From: Pedococcus aerophilus
Lineage (GTDB): Bacteria; Actinomycetota; Actinomycetes; Actinomycetales; Dermatophilaceae
Reading direction: 5' to 3'
NCBI RefSeq assembly: GCF_039532215.1
Contig: NZ_BAAARN010000004.1
Span: forward strand, 36,261 to 100,260
Length of the DNA: 64,000 nucleotides
Positions 1-8,649 of the stretch are shown piece by piece (position 1 is the first letter of the stretch; each line of letters begins with the position of its first letter). The position numbers and the translations under genes were made by a program. Below the pieces are notes generated by a model, which saw only the letters and a program-made list of their open reading frames with translations, had not been told where the DNA came from and made no database searches.

Positions 1-56
<56 letters not shown>

Positions 57-113
57 GCGAGGAGAGACATTAGCAGGACGATGCCGGGGACGTGAAATCG
101 GCTCCCGGGTCGG

Positions 114-752
114 TCAGGAGCGGCCGCGTCGACGCGATGCGGCGACCAGTGCGGTCCCTGCTGCCACCGCGAGGGCGCCGACGCCGACGGCCAGCCCCAG
201 GCGCAACGTCTGGCCGCCGTCATCGGCGGAAGTCGTTGCCGTGGCTGGGCTTTCGCTCGTGCTCGAGGTGCTCGGGGATGCCGTCGTCGTGTTCGCCCCG
301 GACGTCGTGGTCGGCTCCGGCACCGGCTCGGAGGAGGACGTCGCCGATGCCCCGGTGATGGTGAATGTCGTGGTGTCCGACACGGGGTGACCATCCTCAC
401 TGACCACGCGGAACGACACCGAGTACTTGCCATCGGGGAGCGAGTCCGCGAGCGGTTGGGTGACGGTCCTGCCGTCGACCTGAGGGCGCCCCTCACCGGC
501 GTCACCGGACGGTCCGGTCACCGTGACGGTGGCGAAGCTCGCGCCGATCGGCTCGTTGAACTCCAGCGTCACCTGGCGCGGGGCCGTCGCCACCGTGCCG
601 CCGTCGGCAGGGTTGATGGACTTCAGCGCCGCGTGGGCGTCCGCGGCGACGGCGCTGATGATCGAGGAAAGCACGCCGAGCAGCAGCCCCAGCACGGCCA
701 CCCACACGGTGATCCTGATGGTCCTGCGCTTGCCTTCGGATTCCATGAACAC
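114..752 (-). CDS. CopC-domain copper-binding exported protein
   Basis: A 212-aa protein with a signal peptide at about residues 12-39. The mature N-terminus would be His40 (cut after ADA), the residue that typically binds Cu(II) in CopC proteins. The CopC beta-barrel covers about 40-135 and includes SEDGHPVS at 118-125, whose Asp and His complete the usual copper site. A Ser/Thr/Pro-rich linker follows, then a C-terminal membrane helix (about 184-204) ending in arginines, so the domain is likely tethered outside the membrane. The GTG start at 752 sits 6 bases after a CAGGAT box, which fits a leaderless start. No CopD partner is visible nearby. Copper binding is inferred from family and motifs. 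Confidence 0.85.
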   Translation of the reverse strand: MFMESEGKRRTIRITVWVAVLGLLLGVLSSIISAVAADAHAALKSINPADGGTVATAPRQVTLEFNEPIGASFATVTVTGPSGDAGEGRPQVDGRTVTQPLADSLPDGKYSVSFRVVSEDGHPVSDTTTFTITGASATSSSEPVPEPTTTSGANTTTASPSTSSTSESPATATTSADDGGQTLRLGLAVGVGALAVAAGTALVAASRRRGRS

Positions 753-758
753 CCGACC

Positions 759-764
759 ATCCTG
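759..764 (-). promoter_or_regulatory. -10 box (CAGGAT) of the CopC gene, leaderless layout
   Basis: CAGGAT on the minus strand ends 6 bases before the GTG at 752. The same hexamer at the same distance precedes other genes in this window (38634, 41491, 53162). Confidence 0.45.
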
Positions 765-797
765 CCTGAGATGCCGGGGAGGTCAGGGATCGCCTGC

Positions 798-1463
798 TCA
801 GAGCGGGGCCGGTACGGCGTCCTCGCGCACGAGCCCCTGCACGTGCCAGACGAGCCCGCCGTGCTGGTGGGCCAGGGTGAAGCCACGCCTGGCCACGGTG
901 TCGATCATCTCCTGCGGCGGGTGCGTCCAGGAGCGGAAGGTCCGGCCCCGCAGCCGCAGCAGCGCGTTCTCGAACGTCGAGGCCGCGCGACTCATGGGGT
1001 TGCGGGGAGGGTGGCTGAACACCACCACCCGGCGGGCGTGGTCGGCGGCTGCGGCCAGCAGCCGTTCGTGGTCGGGATAGCAGCAGACGACACGGTGCAG
1101 CACGACGACGTCGGCCACCGGGACGTCCTCGGGGGACACGACGATGTCGATGAGGCGCCGCTCCATGCGCGACGAGAGGCCTGCCGCGTCCGAGAGCCGG
1201 CGGGCCGGCTCGTCGTAGGCAGGGACGAGCTCGAGGTTGATCGAGCACGCGGCGCCGGCACGGAGCAGCTCGAGCTGGATCTCACCGACCCCGCCGCCGA
1301 TCTCGAGCACCGTCGCCCCTTCGATGCCCTGTCGGGTCAGGAAGGCGACGATCTCCCGCTCGGTGCGGCCCAGCCCGCGACGGCGGTAGCGGCGCTCGCG
1401 GTGACGGGCAAACCCGGACCCGAACACCGCGCGATACCCGCCTGGGTCGCAACAACCGGACAC
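798..1463 (-). CDS. class I SAM-dependent methyltransferase
   Basis: A 221-aa soluble protein. The SAM-binding glycine motif VLEIGGGVGE lies at about 52-61, after an Arg-rich N-terminal stretch. A downstream acidic residue (Glu in INLELVP) would bind the ribose, and VVVLHRVVCCYPD matches the motif II/post-II region. This is the Rossmann fold of small-molecule or unspecific class I methyltransferases; nothing visible defines the substrate. The GTG start at 1463 lies 6 bases after a CACACT hexamer, possibly leaderless. It lies in the same direction as the CopC gene, 45 bases upstream of it, but the substrate link is unknown. Confidence 0.8.
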   Translation of the reverse strand: MSGCCDPGGYRAVFGSGFARHRERRYRRRGLGRTEREIVAFLTRQGIEGATVLEIGGGVGEIQLELLRAGAACSINLELVPAYDEPARRLSDAAGLSSRMERRLIDIVVSPEDVPVADVVVLHRVVCCYPDHERLLAAAADHARRVVVFSHPPRNPMSRAASTFENALLRLRGRTFRSWTHPPQEMIDTVARRGFTLAHQHGGLVWHVQGLVREDAVPAPL

Positions 1464-1500
1464 GGTCCCAGTGTGGACCCCCGGGGGTGGTGCTGACGAG

Positions 1501-1532
1501 CGACAGGGCGCCTCGGTCGAGGCGCCCTGTCG
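1501..1532 (-). terminator. hairpin terminator of the TAP-like peptidase gene
   Basis: A perfect 14-base inverted repeat (CGACAGGGCGCCTC and its complement) with a GGTC loop. It sits 21 bases beyond the stop of the upstream minus-strand gene and before the methyltransferase start. There is no U-tract, as is usual in high-GC actinomycetes. Confidence 0.75.
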
Positions 1533-1552
1533 GTGGAGCGGTGGAGCGGTCG

Positions 1553-3364
1553 TCAGCGGCGCGGGACCGCTCCAGGGACCGGGGCGACGACCGGCGGCAG
1601 CGAGCGGGCCGAGGCGCCGCTGCGGAGCTGCTCCTCCGGGAAGGGCTCCTGGTCGATCTTCTCCGTGAAGGGCTGGACGTCACCGACGCACTTGGCGCCG
1701 GCGGCCGGCACCTTCACCCCGATGAGGTAGGAGTCGACCGCGTTCGTGACGCACGCGGACGTCCCGTAGGCGGTGTGTCCCCAGCTGTCGCTGCTGACGA
1801 GGCGGCTGTTCGGCAGCAGCGTCGACGCCTTCACGGCTCCGGCGTAGTTGGTCGCCGGGTCCCAGTAGTTGCCGACGACGAGCACCGGGTTGGCCGTCCG
1901 CTTGGTGAACGGGCCGCGGTAGGAGTCCTCGTCCGTGACCGTCCACGTGGACGACGCGCAGGGAGCCGACGCCCAGGACCACAGGGGTCCGAAGCCGGGA
2001 GCGGTGCGCTCGGCGCTCGCCGTGAAGTACGGCCACAGACGCGCCGAGCTCGGGTTGCGGCTGTCGGTGCACAGCACGGACTGGAACGCCTCGGGCGAGT
2101 TGTCGTACGGGAAGGCCCAGCCGGCGCGGGCACCGGCCTTGGCGAGCTGGGCCTTGGTGGCCTTGTCGCTGTCCTTCGCGGCCGCCAGGCGGGCCTGCAT
2201 GGACAGAGCGGTGGCGCGGGTGCTCGCCTTGCGGGCCATCGGGTCCTCGAGCATCTGGGCGAAGCCGGTCAGGTCCCAGTCGACGAACATGGGGCCGTCC
2301 GGGTTGTAGAGGTCGCTCAGCAGGATCGACACCATGAAGGCGTAGTCGATGGTGAAGACCACCTCGCCCGTGTCCTCGTCCGTGAAGACGATCGGGTTGG
2401 CCTTGATCTTGCTGATGACCTCGGCGTAGGTCTGGCGGGGGTCGCCGAGCTGGGCCAGCATGCAGTAGTCGGGGCCCTTCGCCTTGCAGACGTCCAGCAC
2501 CTTCAGTAATGCGTTGTGAGCGCCTTCGCCGGACTTGATCCGCTGCGTCTGCGGCTGGATCGTCGCGCCCTCGGTGCCTGCCCAGGCGATGGGGTCGAGG
2601 ACGCCATCGATCGCCACCGCGCGCACGCGGTCGGGGAACATGTTGGCGTAGGTCTGCCCGAGGTAGGTGCCGTACGAGAACCCGAGGTAGTTGAGCTTCG
2701 CGTCTCCGAAGGTGCGACGGAGCACGTCCATGTCACGCGCCACCTCGGCCGTCGACATGGACGCGCCGAGGGCCTGTCCGCTCGAGGAGCAGCCCCGCCC
2801 GAACGCCATGGCGGAGGCGACGTAGGCGTTGCGCCCCGCGGCCGTCGTCGGGAACGGCGTCTCCAGGATCGGCCCGAGGGCCTTCGCCTGGGCGCCGAGG
2901 TCCTTGAAGCAGCGGACGTTGTCGCTGAAGTTGATGCCGCGGGGGTCGACACCGACGATGTCGAAGCGGGCGAGCAGGGCCGGGCTGAGGAACTCCCGCG
3001 CCGAGGCGGCCAGGATCACGCCCGAACCACCAGGGCCACCCGGGTTGACGAACAGCGTCCCGAGCCGCTTGGACGGGTCGGCTACCTTGACGCGCAGCAG
3101 GGCCACCTCGGTGGTGGCACCCTTCGGCTGGTCGTAGTCCAACGGCAGCTTGACGGTGCCGCAGGCGGCCCGCGGGGTCACCACGCTGCAGTCGAACCAC
3201 GTGATCGCGGGCTTGGGCACCGAGTCCACCCGGCGTGCCTCGATCGCACTCGTGCGATCAGGAGCAGGTGTGGCGCCGGAGGCTGCGGTGGTCGTCGCAG
3301 GGACCACCACCGCTCCGGCGACGAGGAACGCCAGCGCGCCCCCCAGCAGACGTCGTACCGACAT
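1553..3364 (-). CDS. secreted alpha/beta-hydrolase, TAP-like (tripeptidyl aminopeptidase family)
   Basis: A 603-aa exported hydrolase. The frame is open further upstream, but ATG at 3364 gives a classical Sec signal peptide (about residues 1-30) and has GGGGGAAG just before it, so I chose it. The oxyanion region NPGGPGGSG is at 107-115 and the nucleophile elbow GFSYG at 228-232 (Ser230). The acid is likely the Asp of NYWDPATN and the base the His of SWGHTAYG, both in the C-terminal TAP-like domain. Homologues in Streptomyces (SlpD/SlpE, tripeptidyl aminopeptidases) cleave short peptides from N-termini outside the cell. The exact substrate is not visible. It appears monocistronic, with its own terminator at 1501-1532. 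Confidence 0.9.
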   Translation of the reverse strand: MSVRRLLGGALAFLVAGAVVVPATTTAASGATPAPDRTSAIEARRVDSVPKPAITWFDCSVVTPRAACGTVKLPLDYDQPKGATTEVALLRVKVADPSKRLGTLFVNPGGPGGSGVILAASAREFLSPALLARFDIVGVDPRGINFSDNVRCFKDLGAQAKALGPILETPFPTTAAGRNAYVASAMAFGRGCSSSGQALGASMSTAEVARDMDVLRRTFGDAKLNYLGFSYGTYLGQTYANMFPDRVRAVAIDGVLDPIAWAGTEGATIQPQTQRIKSGEGAHNALLKVLDVCKAKGPDYCMLAQLGDPRQTYAEVISKIKANPIVFTDEDTGEVVFTIDYAFMVSILLSDLYNPDGPMFVDWDLTGFAQMLEDPMARKASTRATALSMQARLAAAKDSDKATKAQLAKAGARAGWAFPYDNSPEAFQSVLCTDSRNPSSARLWPYFTASAERTAPGFGPLWSWASAPCASSTWTVTDEDSYRGPFTKRTANPVLVVGNYWDPATNYAGAVKASTLLPNSRLVSSDSWGHTAYGTSACVTNAVDSYLIGVKVPAAGAKCVGDVQPFTEKIDQEPFPEEQLRSGASARSLPPVVAPVPGAVPRR

Positions 3365-3503
3365 GACTTCCCCCTTCGTCGGGCCGTACGACCACCTCGC
3401 TGCGGTCCCCCCGGCCGCTGCACATCCTGACGCTGCGAGAGCCGTGACGGAAGGAAAATGGGGGAACTGGGGGAAGAACTTTCCCGACGACCTCCCGGGG
3501 ACG

Positions 3504-3553
3504 CGAGAACGGCCCCCGGCTCCGCATCTCTGCGGACCCGGAGGCCGTTCTCG
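3504..3553 (-). terminator. hairpin downstream of tRNA-His
   Basis: An 11-base outer stem (CGAGAACGGCC with its complement at 3543-3553) encloses an inner TCCGCA/TGCGGA hairpin with a TCTC loop. It begins four bases past the encoded CCA of tRNA-His in the direction of transcription. Confidence 0.75.
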
Positions 3554-3556
3554 GTA

Positions 3557-3633
3557 TGGGGTGAGCGACGGGGCTTGAACCCGCGACCCCCGCGACCACA
3601 ACGCGGTGCTCTACCAGCTGAGCTACGCCCACC
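3557..3633 (-). tRNA. tRNA-His (anticodon GTG) with encoded CCA
   Basis: The full cloverleaf reads on the minus strand. It has an extra G at -1 (position 3633) facing C73, the identity element of histidine tRNAs. The acceptor is GTGGGCG, the anticodon loop carries GTG, and the CCA tail is encoded at 3559-3557. This is the only complete tRNA in the window with an encoded CCA. Confidence 0.97.
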
Positions 3634-3765
3634 ATGCGACACGACCGGACTCGAAAGCCGGCCGCGGAAGCGTGGACCATCGTACCTGCTCCCGAGCAGT
3701 GGTCGTGACCACCCCGGGGAGGCCGGCCCGGCGCGGACCCCGGTCCGCTCCATACGGGCTCACGG

Positions 3766-4455
3766 TCAGGCGGTGTCGCCGCCGGCCGTGCCGCCGGTGT
3801 CGGCAGCGGTCGCGTCGCCGGCCGCGGGCCCGTGGTCCACGACGTGCCGGGAGGCGATGGACTTGGCGGTGGCGCTGTCCGGTCCGGGCTGGGCCACGAA
3901 CACGGCCTCGCGGTAGTAGCGGAGCTCGGCGATCGACTCGCGGATGTCGGCGAGCGCGCGGTGGCCGCCGGACTTCTTGGGGGAGCCGAAGTAGGCCCGC
4001 GGGTACCAGCGACGGGACAGCTCCTTGATCGAGGAGACGTCGATGATGCGGTAGTGCAGGTGGGCCTCGAGCTCGGCCATGTCGCGCGCCAGGAAGTTGC
4101 GGTCGGTGCCCACGGTGTTGCCGCCCAACGGGGCCTTGCGCGGCTCGGGCACCCACTCGCGGATGTAGTCGAGGACGAGCTTCTCCGCGGCCTCCATCGT
4201 CGTGCCGCCCGCGAGCTCCTCGAGCAGGCCGGAGGTCGTGTGCATGTCGCGCACGAAGTCGTCCATCTGCTCCAGGGCGCCGGGAGGCGGGGCGATCACG
4301 ACGTCGACACCGTCGCCGAGCTGGTTGAGCTCGAAGTCGGTCACGAGCGCCGCGACCTCGATGAGGGCGTCGTTCTCGAGGGAGAGCCCGGTCATCTCGC
4401 AGTCGATCCAGACGATGCGGTCGTTGACGGAGCGGTCCGTGGGGTTCTGCGTCAC
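3766..4455 (-). CDS. orn: oligoribonuclease
   Basis: A 229-aa DEDDh-family 3'-5' exoribonuclease that degrades 2-5-nt RNA oligomers and linear dinucleotides (pGpG) to mononucleotides. Motif I VWIDCEMTGL carries Asp18 and Glu20. The middle motif GTDRNFLARDM and the final H..ADIRESI supply the remaining acidic residues and the histidine. The GTG at 4455 was chosen because TATGGT lies 6 bases upstream (leaderless layout); a second GTG at 4461 would destroy that spacing. The C-terminus has a roughly 25-residue Ala/Gly/Asp-rich extension beyond the usual Orn fold, likely disordered. It is divergent from the PrsW gene. Confidence 0.96.
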   Translation of the reverse strand: MTQNPTDRSVNDRIVWIDCEMTGLSLENDALIEVAALVTDFELNQLGDGVDVVIAPPPGALEQMDDFVRDMHTTSGLLEELAGGTTMEAAEKLVLDYIREWVPEPRKAPLGGNTVGTDRNFLARDMAELEAHLHYRIIDVSSIKELSRRWYPRAYFGSPKKSGGHRALADIRESIAELRYYREAVFVAQPGPDSATAKSIASRHVVDHGPAAGDATAADTGGTAGGDTA

Positions 4456-4461
4456 CCGCAC

Positions 4462-4467
4462 ACCATA
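4462..4467 (-). promoter_or_regulatory. -10 box (TATGGT) of orn, leaderless layout
   Basis: TATGGT on the minus strand is separated by 6 bases from the GTG at 4455. It is one of the better -10 matches in the window and decides the orn start. Confidence 0.55.
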
Positions 4468-4512
4468 TGGCCACCCCCGGACACGCGCGCCGCGTCGTGC
4501 CGAGGGCTGCAC

Positions 4513-4518
4513 TAACCT
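4513..4518 (+). promoter_or_regulatory. -10 box (TAACCT) of the PrsW gene, leaderless layout
   Basis: TAACCT is followed by 7 bases and then ATG at 4526. With the orn box it makes a divergent pair within about 70 bases. Confidence 0.55.
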
Positions 4519-4525
4519 GCCCGTC

Positions 4526-5701
4526 ATGACGTGGGGACAACAGGCGGGGTATGCCGCGGGGGTGCCCGGCGCGCCCGCACCCGGTCCGATGCGCCGCAGC
4601 GGTCGCAGCACCCTGCGTCGCTGGCTGCTCGCGGGCGTCATCGTCATCGGCTTCGCGCTCGCCGCCATCGTCCTGGCCGTCTATTACGGCGCCACCCTCG
4701 GCGTGGTCACCAGCCTGCTGGCCATCCTGCTTGCAGCGATCCCACTGGGCATCGTCATCCCCACCTTCCTGTGGCTCGACCGCTTCGAGGCCGAGCCGAC
4801 CCGGTACCTGCTCGTCGCCTTCGGCTGGGGCGCCCTGGTCGCGGCGCTCGTCGCCGGGATCTTCAACACCGGGGCCAACATCGCCTTCCAGGCGGCCACC
4901 GGCGGGGCCGAGGAAGCCAGCCTCGCGACGGCCGTCTTCTCCGCGCCCCTGGTCGAGGAGGCCGTCAAGGGACTGCTCGTCCTGCTCGTCTGGCGCCTGC
5001 GACGGCGCGAGTTCGACGGGATCATCGACGGGATGGTCTACGCCGGCATCGTGGCGGCCGGGTTCGCCTTCACCGAGAACATCCAGTACCTCGGCATGGC
5101 CTACGCCGACGGCGGTGACGCGGCCCTGACCGGGACGTTCATCGCGCGGTGCCTGTTCACGCCGTTCGCCCACCCCATGTTCACGGTGCTCACCGGCATC
5201 GGCATCGGCATCGCCGCGACCACCCGCAGCCGCACGCTCCGGGTGCTGGCGCCCGTCGCCGGGTACGTCCTGGCCGCCCTTCTCCACGCGGTCTGGAACC
5301 TCGCCGCCGTCACCGGCGGGGCCGGGCTGCTCACGGTCTACGTGCTGGTCGAGGTGCCGATCTTCATCGCCTTCGTCGGGCTCGTGGTGTGGGCCCGTCG
5401 ACGCGAGGGGCGGCTCATCGGCCGCTACCTCAGCGCCTACGCGGACGCCGGCTGGCTCTCGCCGAGCGAGGTGCAGATGCTCTCGACGATGTCGGGCCGT
5501 CGCAACGCCCGCGTCTGGGCGCGCTCGGCCGGGCGGTCCTCGCTGGCGTCGATGCGCAGCTTCCAGGACTCCGCCAGTGAGCTCGCGCTGCTGCGGGCAC
5601 GGATGCACCACAGCGCCGCGGACGACCACGCGCTGCAGACCGAGCGCGAGCTGCTCGACGCGCTGACCACGCGACGCCGGGAGTTCCTCGGCGCGTACTA
5701 G
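4526..5701 (+). CDS. PrsW-family intramembrane metalloprotease
   Basis: A 391-aa polytopic membrane protein of the PrsW/CPBP-like glutamic/metal protease group. A short Gly/Pro N-terminus and basic patch precede about eight membrane segments (roughly residues 33-300). Signature motifs are APLVEEAVKG, FAFTENIQYL and FTPFAHPMFT, whose Glu-Glu, Glu-Asn and His are the expected active-site residues inside the bilayer. A cytosolic C-terminal tail of about 80 residues follows. In Bacillus, PrsW cleaves an anti-sigma factor; the substrate here is unknown and no sigma/anti-sigma pair is adjacent. The ATG is placed 7 bases after a TAACCT box. The M20 amidohydrolase starts 2 bases after its stop, so they are probably co-transcribed. 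Confidence 0.88.
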   Translation: MTWGQQAGYAAGVPGAPAPGPMRRSGRSTLRRWLLAGVIVIGFALAAIVLAVYYGATLGVVTSLLAILLAAIPLGIVIPTFLWLDRFEAEPTRYLLVAFGWGALVAALVAGIFNTGANIAFQAATGGAEEASLATAVFSAPLVEEAVKGLLVLLVWRLRRREFDGIIDGMVYAGIVAAGFAFTENIQYLGMAYADGGDAALTGTFIARCLFTPFAHPMFTVLTGIGIGIAATTRSRTLRVLAPVAGYVLAALLHAVWNLAAVTGGAGLLTVYVLVEVPIFIAFVGLVVWARRREGRLIGRYLSAYADAGWLSPSEVQMLSTMSGRRNARVWARSAGRSSLASMRSFQDSASELALLRARMHHSAADDHALQTERELLDALTTRRREFLGAY

Positions 5702-5702
5702 C

Positions 5703-6926
5703 GTGCAGGGCGTGCGCACCCTCGACATCGCCTCGACCATCGGCCCCGACCTCGTGACCCTGCGTCGCGAGCTGCACCAGGTGCCCGAGATCGGCATGGA
5801 CCTGCCGCTGACCCAGCGCGCGGTGCTCGACGCGTTGGAGGGACTCGACCTCGAGGTCACGCTCGGGGAGGACCTGTCGTCAGTCGTCGCGGTCCTGCGC
5901 GGTCGCGGCGGGTCGCGCACCGGGGCGGACCGCCCGGTCGTGCTGCTGCGCGGCGACATGGATGCGCTGCCGGTCACCGAGGACCTCGACCTGGAGTACG
6001 TCTCGAAGCACGTCGGCCGGATGCACGCCTGCGGCCACGACCTGCACGTCGCCGGCCTGGTCGGCGCCGCCCGGATCCTGCACAAGCTGCGCGACGAGCT
6101 CGAGGGCGACGTCGTGTTCATGTTCCAGCCCGGTGAGGAGGGCCCTGGAGGCGCCGAGCCGATGATCGAGGAGGGCCTGCTCGACGTGGCCGGGCGACGT
6201 GTCGACGCCGCCTACGCGTTGCACGTGTACTCCTCGGAGCACCCCAAGGGCATGTGGTTCGGGCGGCCCGGCCCGCTGATGGCAGCGGCCGACGAGGTCA
6301 AGGTGCGGATCGTGGGGGAGGGCGGCCACGGGTCGCAGCCGTTCCGCGCCAAGGACCCGATCCCCGTGGCCTGCGAGATCGTCGTGGCCCTCCAGACGCT
6401 CGTCACCCGTCAGTTCAACGTCTTCGACCCGGTCGTCATCACGGTGGGGAAGTTCGTCGGCGGCACGAAGGACAACATCATCCCGGACGACGCGGTGTTC
6501 GAGGCGACCGTCCGCAGCCTCTCCGAGGAGGCGCGCGCCGAGGTCAGCGCGAAGATCGAGCTGCTCTCGACACAGCTCGCCGCGGCGCACGGCCTGACCG
6601 CTGAGGTCGAGCACCTGCCCGGCTATCCGGTGACCGTCAACGACGAGGCGGAGTACGCCTTCGCCAAGGACACGATCGTCGACCTGTTCGGGGCGGACCG
6701 CTACACCCACCAACGGGATCCGGAGATGGGTTCGGAGGACTTCTCGTTCGTCGGCCGGCTCGTGCCGAGCGCCTACGTCAACCTCAGCGCCTGCCCGGCG
6801 TCCGACCACGAGGCGGCTCCGGACAACCACTCGCCGCGTGCCGACTTCGACGACTCCGTGGTGCCGGACGGTGCGGCCCTGCTCGCCGAGCTGGCCCTGC
6901 GCCGCACCGCCCAGCTCGCGCGCTAG
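5703..6926 (+). CDS. M20-family amidohydrolase (hippurate/N-acyl-amino-acid hydrolase type)
   Basis: A 407-aa cytosolic binuclear metallo-hydrolase. Metal and catalytic motifs are in order: RGDMDALPV (about 83-91), MHACGHD with Cys110 and His112, and the acidic pair in QPGEEG (about 142-147). HGSQP begins the dimerisation domain, and a late MGSEDFS supplies the last Glu. Relatives cleave N-acyl or N-benzoyl amino acids, or indole-acetyl conjugates; substrate specificity is not readable. The GTG at 5703 directly follows the PrsW stop. A second GTG at 5712 is an equally possible start. Confidence 0.88.
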   Translation: MQGVRTLDIASTIGPDLVTLRRELHQVPEIGMDLPLTQRAVLDALEGLDLEVTLGEDLSSVVAVLRGRGGSRTGADRPVVLLRGDMDALPVTEDLDLEYVSKHVGRMHACGHDLHVAGLVGAARILHKLRDELEGDVVFMFQPGEEGPGGAEPMIEEGLLDVAGRRVDAAYALHVYSSEHPKGMWFGRPGPLMAAADEVKVRIVGEGGHGSQPFRAKDPIPVACEIVVALQTLVTRQFNVFDPVVITVGKFVGGTKDNIIPDDAVFEATVRSLSEEARAEVSAKIELLSTQLAAAHGLTAEVEHLPGYPVTVNDEAEYAFAKDTIVDLFGADRYTHQRDPEMGSEDFSFVGRLVPSAYVNLSACPASDHEAAPDNHSPRADFDDSVVPDGAALLAELALRRTAQLAR

Positions 6927-6979
6927 CCGCGGACGCTCCCGCGACCCCGGACGTCGTGGCTGGCATCTCGACGACATTG

Positions 6980-7053
6980 CGCCCCCGGCAGGACTCGAAC
7001 CTGCGACCTAGAGATTAGAAGGCTCTTGCTCTATCCAGCTGAGCTACGGGGGC
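6980..7053 (-). tRNA. tRNA-Arg (anticodon TCT)
   Basis: Complete on the minus strand. The acceptor GCCCCCG pairs with CGGGGGC, the D and T arms are normal, and the anticodon loop CTTCTAA carries TCT. The anticodon stem has one C-U mismatch next to the loop. CCA is not encoded. Confidence 0.93.
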
Positions 7054-7111
7054 AGTGCGCGGACAGTCTAGGACGGCCGCGGGCGTCCGTTGGCGCAGCT
7101 TCTCAGCATCG

Positions 7112-8020
7112 TCAGAGGTGCTTTGCGTATGCCGCGTGGTGCCACAGGTGGATCGCGGCATAGGCCCGCCACGGCGCCCAGTCCAGGGACCGCGCCAGCA
7201 CCTCCCGCTGGGTGGGCAGCGCGAGCGCCTGACGCAGCACCAGGTCGCCGTGGGGGAACGCGTCGGCGTCGCGCAGGGCCCGCATGGCCACGTAGTCGAC
7301 GGTCCACGGTCCGACCCCGGGCAGCGCCAGCAACCTCCGACGAACCTCGCGCCGGTCCGACTCCGGCGCGATCTCGAGACCGTCCGCGACCTCGCGGGCG
7401 AGCGCCACGATGGTCCGGGCGCGCTGGCCGGTGACACCCACCGTGGTCTGGAGCTCCGCCGGGTCGACCTCGGAAAGGGTTGCAGCAGTGGGGAACTCGC
7501 GCAGGTCAGAAAGTGCGTCGACTGCGCCCCAGCGCGCCGCCAGACGGCCTGCGAAGGTCTGCGCCGCACGGAGCGACACGTGCTGACCCAGCACCGTCAT
7601 CACGGTCGCCTCGAAGCCGTCGAACGTCCCGAGGATGCGCAGCGTCGGATTCGCGGCGACGAGCGGGCCGAGGACCGGATCGCCACCGAGGTGGGCGGCG
7701 ACCGCTCCGAGGTCGGTCTCGAGGTCGAGCCACCGACGTACCCGCAGCTGCACGGTCGCGACCTCCGCGGGGGTGATGTCGGCAGGGGGCCGCCCGGAGC
7801 CGGCCGTCGCGATCGCGACGGACATCCGGTCGCGGTCGAACACCGCTCGCAGCAGGCGCGGCCCGCCAGGGGTCGACACCAGCCGCTCGTACGTCCCCGT
7901 GGACGGCTCCACCCGTTCGAGGCCGGGCACGGCGTGGGCGACGAGCGCGGCGAAGGCCGCGCGGGCCGCATACGGGTGGACGTCGAGGACGGGGACGAGC
8001 GCGGGGTCCGGTGCGCTCAC
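7112..8020 (-). CDS. DNA-3-methyladenine glycosylase II (AlkA family)
   Basis: A 302-aa base-excision-repair enzyme with an AlkA N-terminal domain followed by a helix-hairpin-helix/GPD domain. The hairpin reads LPGVGPWTVDYVAMRAL and is followed by DADAFPHGDL, whose final Asp is the catalytic residue of HhH-GPD glycosylases. It would remove alkylated purines. The GTG start at 8020 overlaps the stop of the upstream thpR gene (GTGA overlap), so translation is likely coupled. No iron-sulfur cysteines and no Ada domain are fused to it. Confidence 0.9.
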   Translation of the reverse strand: MSAPDPALVPVLDVHPYAARAAFAALVAHAVPGLERVEPSTGTYERLVSTPGGPRLLRAVFDRDRMSVAIATAGSGRPPADITPAEVATVQLRVRRWLDLETDLGAVAAHLGGDPVLGPLVAANPTLRILGTFDGFEATVMTVLGQHVSLRAAQTFAGRLAARWGAVDALSDLREFPTAATLSEVDPAELQTTVGVTGQRARTIVALAREVADGLEIAPESDRREVRRRLLALPGVGPWTVDYVAMRALRDADAFPHGDLVLRQALALPTQREVLARSLDWAPWRAYAAIHLWHHAAYAKHL

Positions 8021-8589
8021 TCCTCGCCACCCAGCGGCATGGTCGCCACGGGCCGGTACTGACGGGGGCGCCCACCGGACGGGGCGTGCGACGCGAACAG
8101 GGTCACCTCGTCGGCGGTCCAGTCGGGCCCGGAGTAGGCGTCCAGGACGCGCAGCCAGCGGGTCGCCTCGAAGGGGTGACGGGCCCGGGCCACGGTGAGG
8201 TGCGGCGTGAAGCCGCCACCTTCGGGAGTCGCGCCGGCGTGGGCGCACGACGACCGGACGCCGCGGGCCAGGGTCGACAACGAGTCCAAGGAGTCCTCGC
8301 CGCCGTCGACCCCCACCCAGAGCACGCGGGCGTCCCCGGCGTGGGGGAAGGCGCCGCCGGCGTGCAGCCTGGCCGCGAAGGGCTCACGGGCGGCGGCGGC
8401 CTCCGCGACCGCGAGGGCCACGTCGTCGAGGCGACGCTCGGGGACGTCGGCCATGAAGGCGAGGGTGACGTGCCACAGGGAGGGGTCGGTCCAGCGCAGC
8501 TCCGGGCCCGCGTCGCGACGCGGCTCGAGGAAGTCGCCGAGGTCGGCGAGGGCGTCGTCCGGTGGCACGATCGCGGCGAAGATGCGCAT
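8017..8589 (-). CDS. thpR: RNA 2',3'-cyclic phosphodiesterase
   Basis: A 190-aa member of the 2H phosphoesterase superfamily (LigT/ThpR). The two HxTx motifs are visible as WHVTLAF in the first half and FTPHLTVAR in the second. These histidines open 2',3'-cyclic phosphates of RNA ends. I chose the ATG at 8589, although the frame is open far upstream, because MRIFAAIVPP is the normal ThpR N-terminus. It forms a two-gene unit with the AlkA homologue downstream. No functional link between the two is established. Confidence 0.9.
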   Translation of the reverse strand: MRIFAAIVPPDDALADLGDFLEPRRDAGPELRWTDPSLWHVTLAFMADVPERRLDDVALAVAEAAAAREPFAARLHAGGAFPHAGDARVLWVGVDGGEDSLDSLSTLARGVRSSCAHAGATPEGGGFTPHLTVARARHPFEATRWLRVLDAYSGPDWTADEVTLFASHAPSGGRPRQYRPVATMPLGGEE

Positions 8590-8649
8590 CGCCCCATTGT
8601 GGACGCCCGTCGCACGGTTAGATTTGTCGGACCGACGAAGGGGTGGGGG

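Noticed and set aside
3365-3601. Upstream extension of the TAP-like peptidase by 79 codons
   Set aside because: The extension overlaps the tRNA-His 3' end and its hairpin, and would bury the signal peptide. ATG 3364 has a ribosome site and gives a clear signal.
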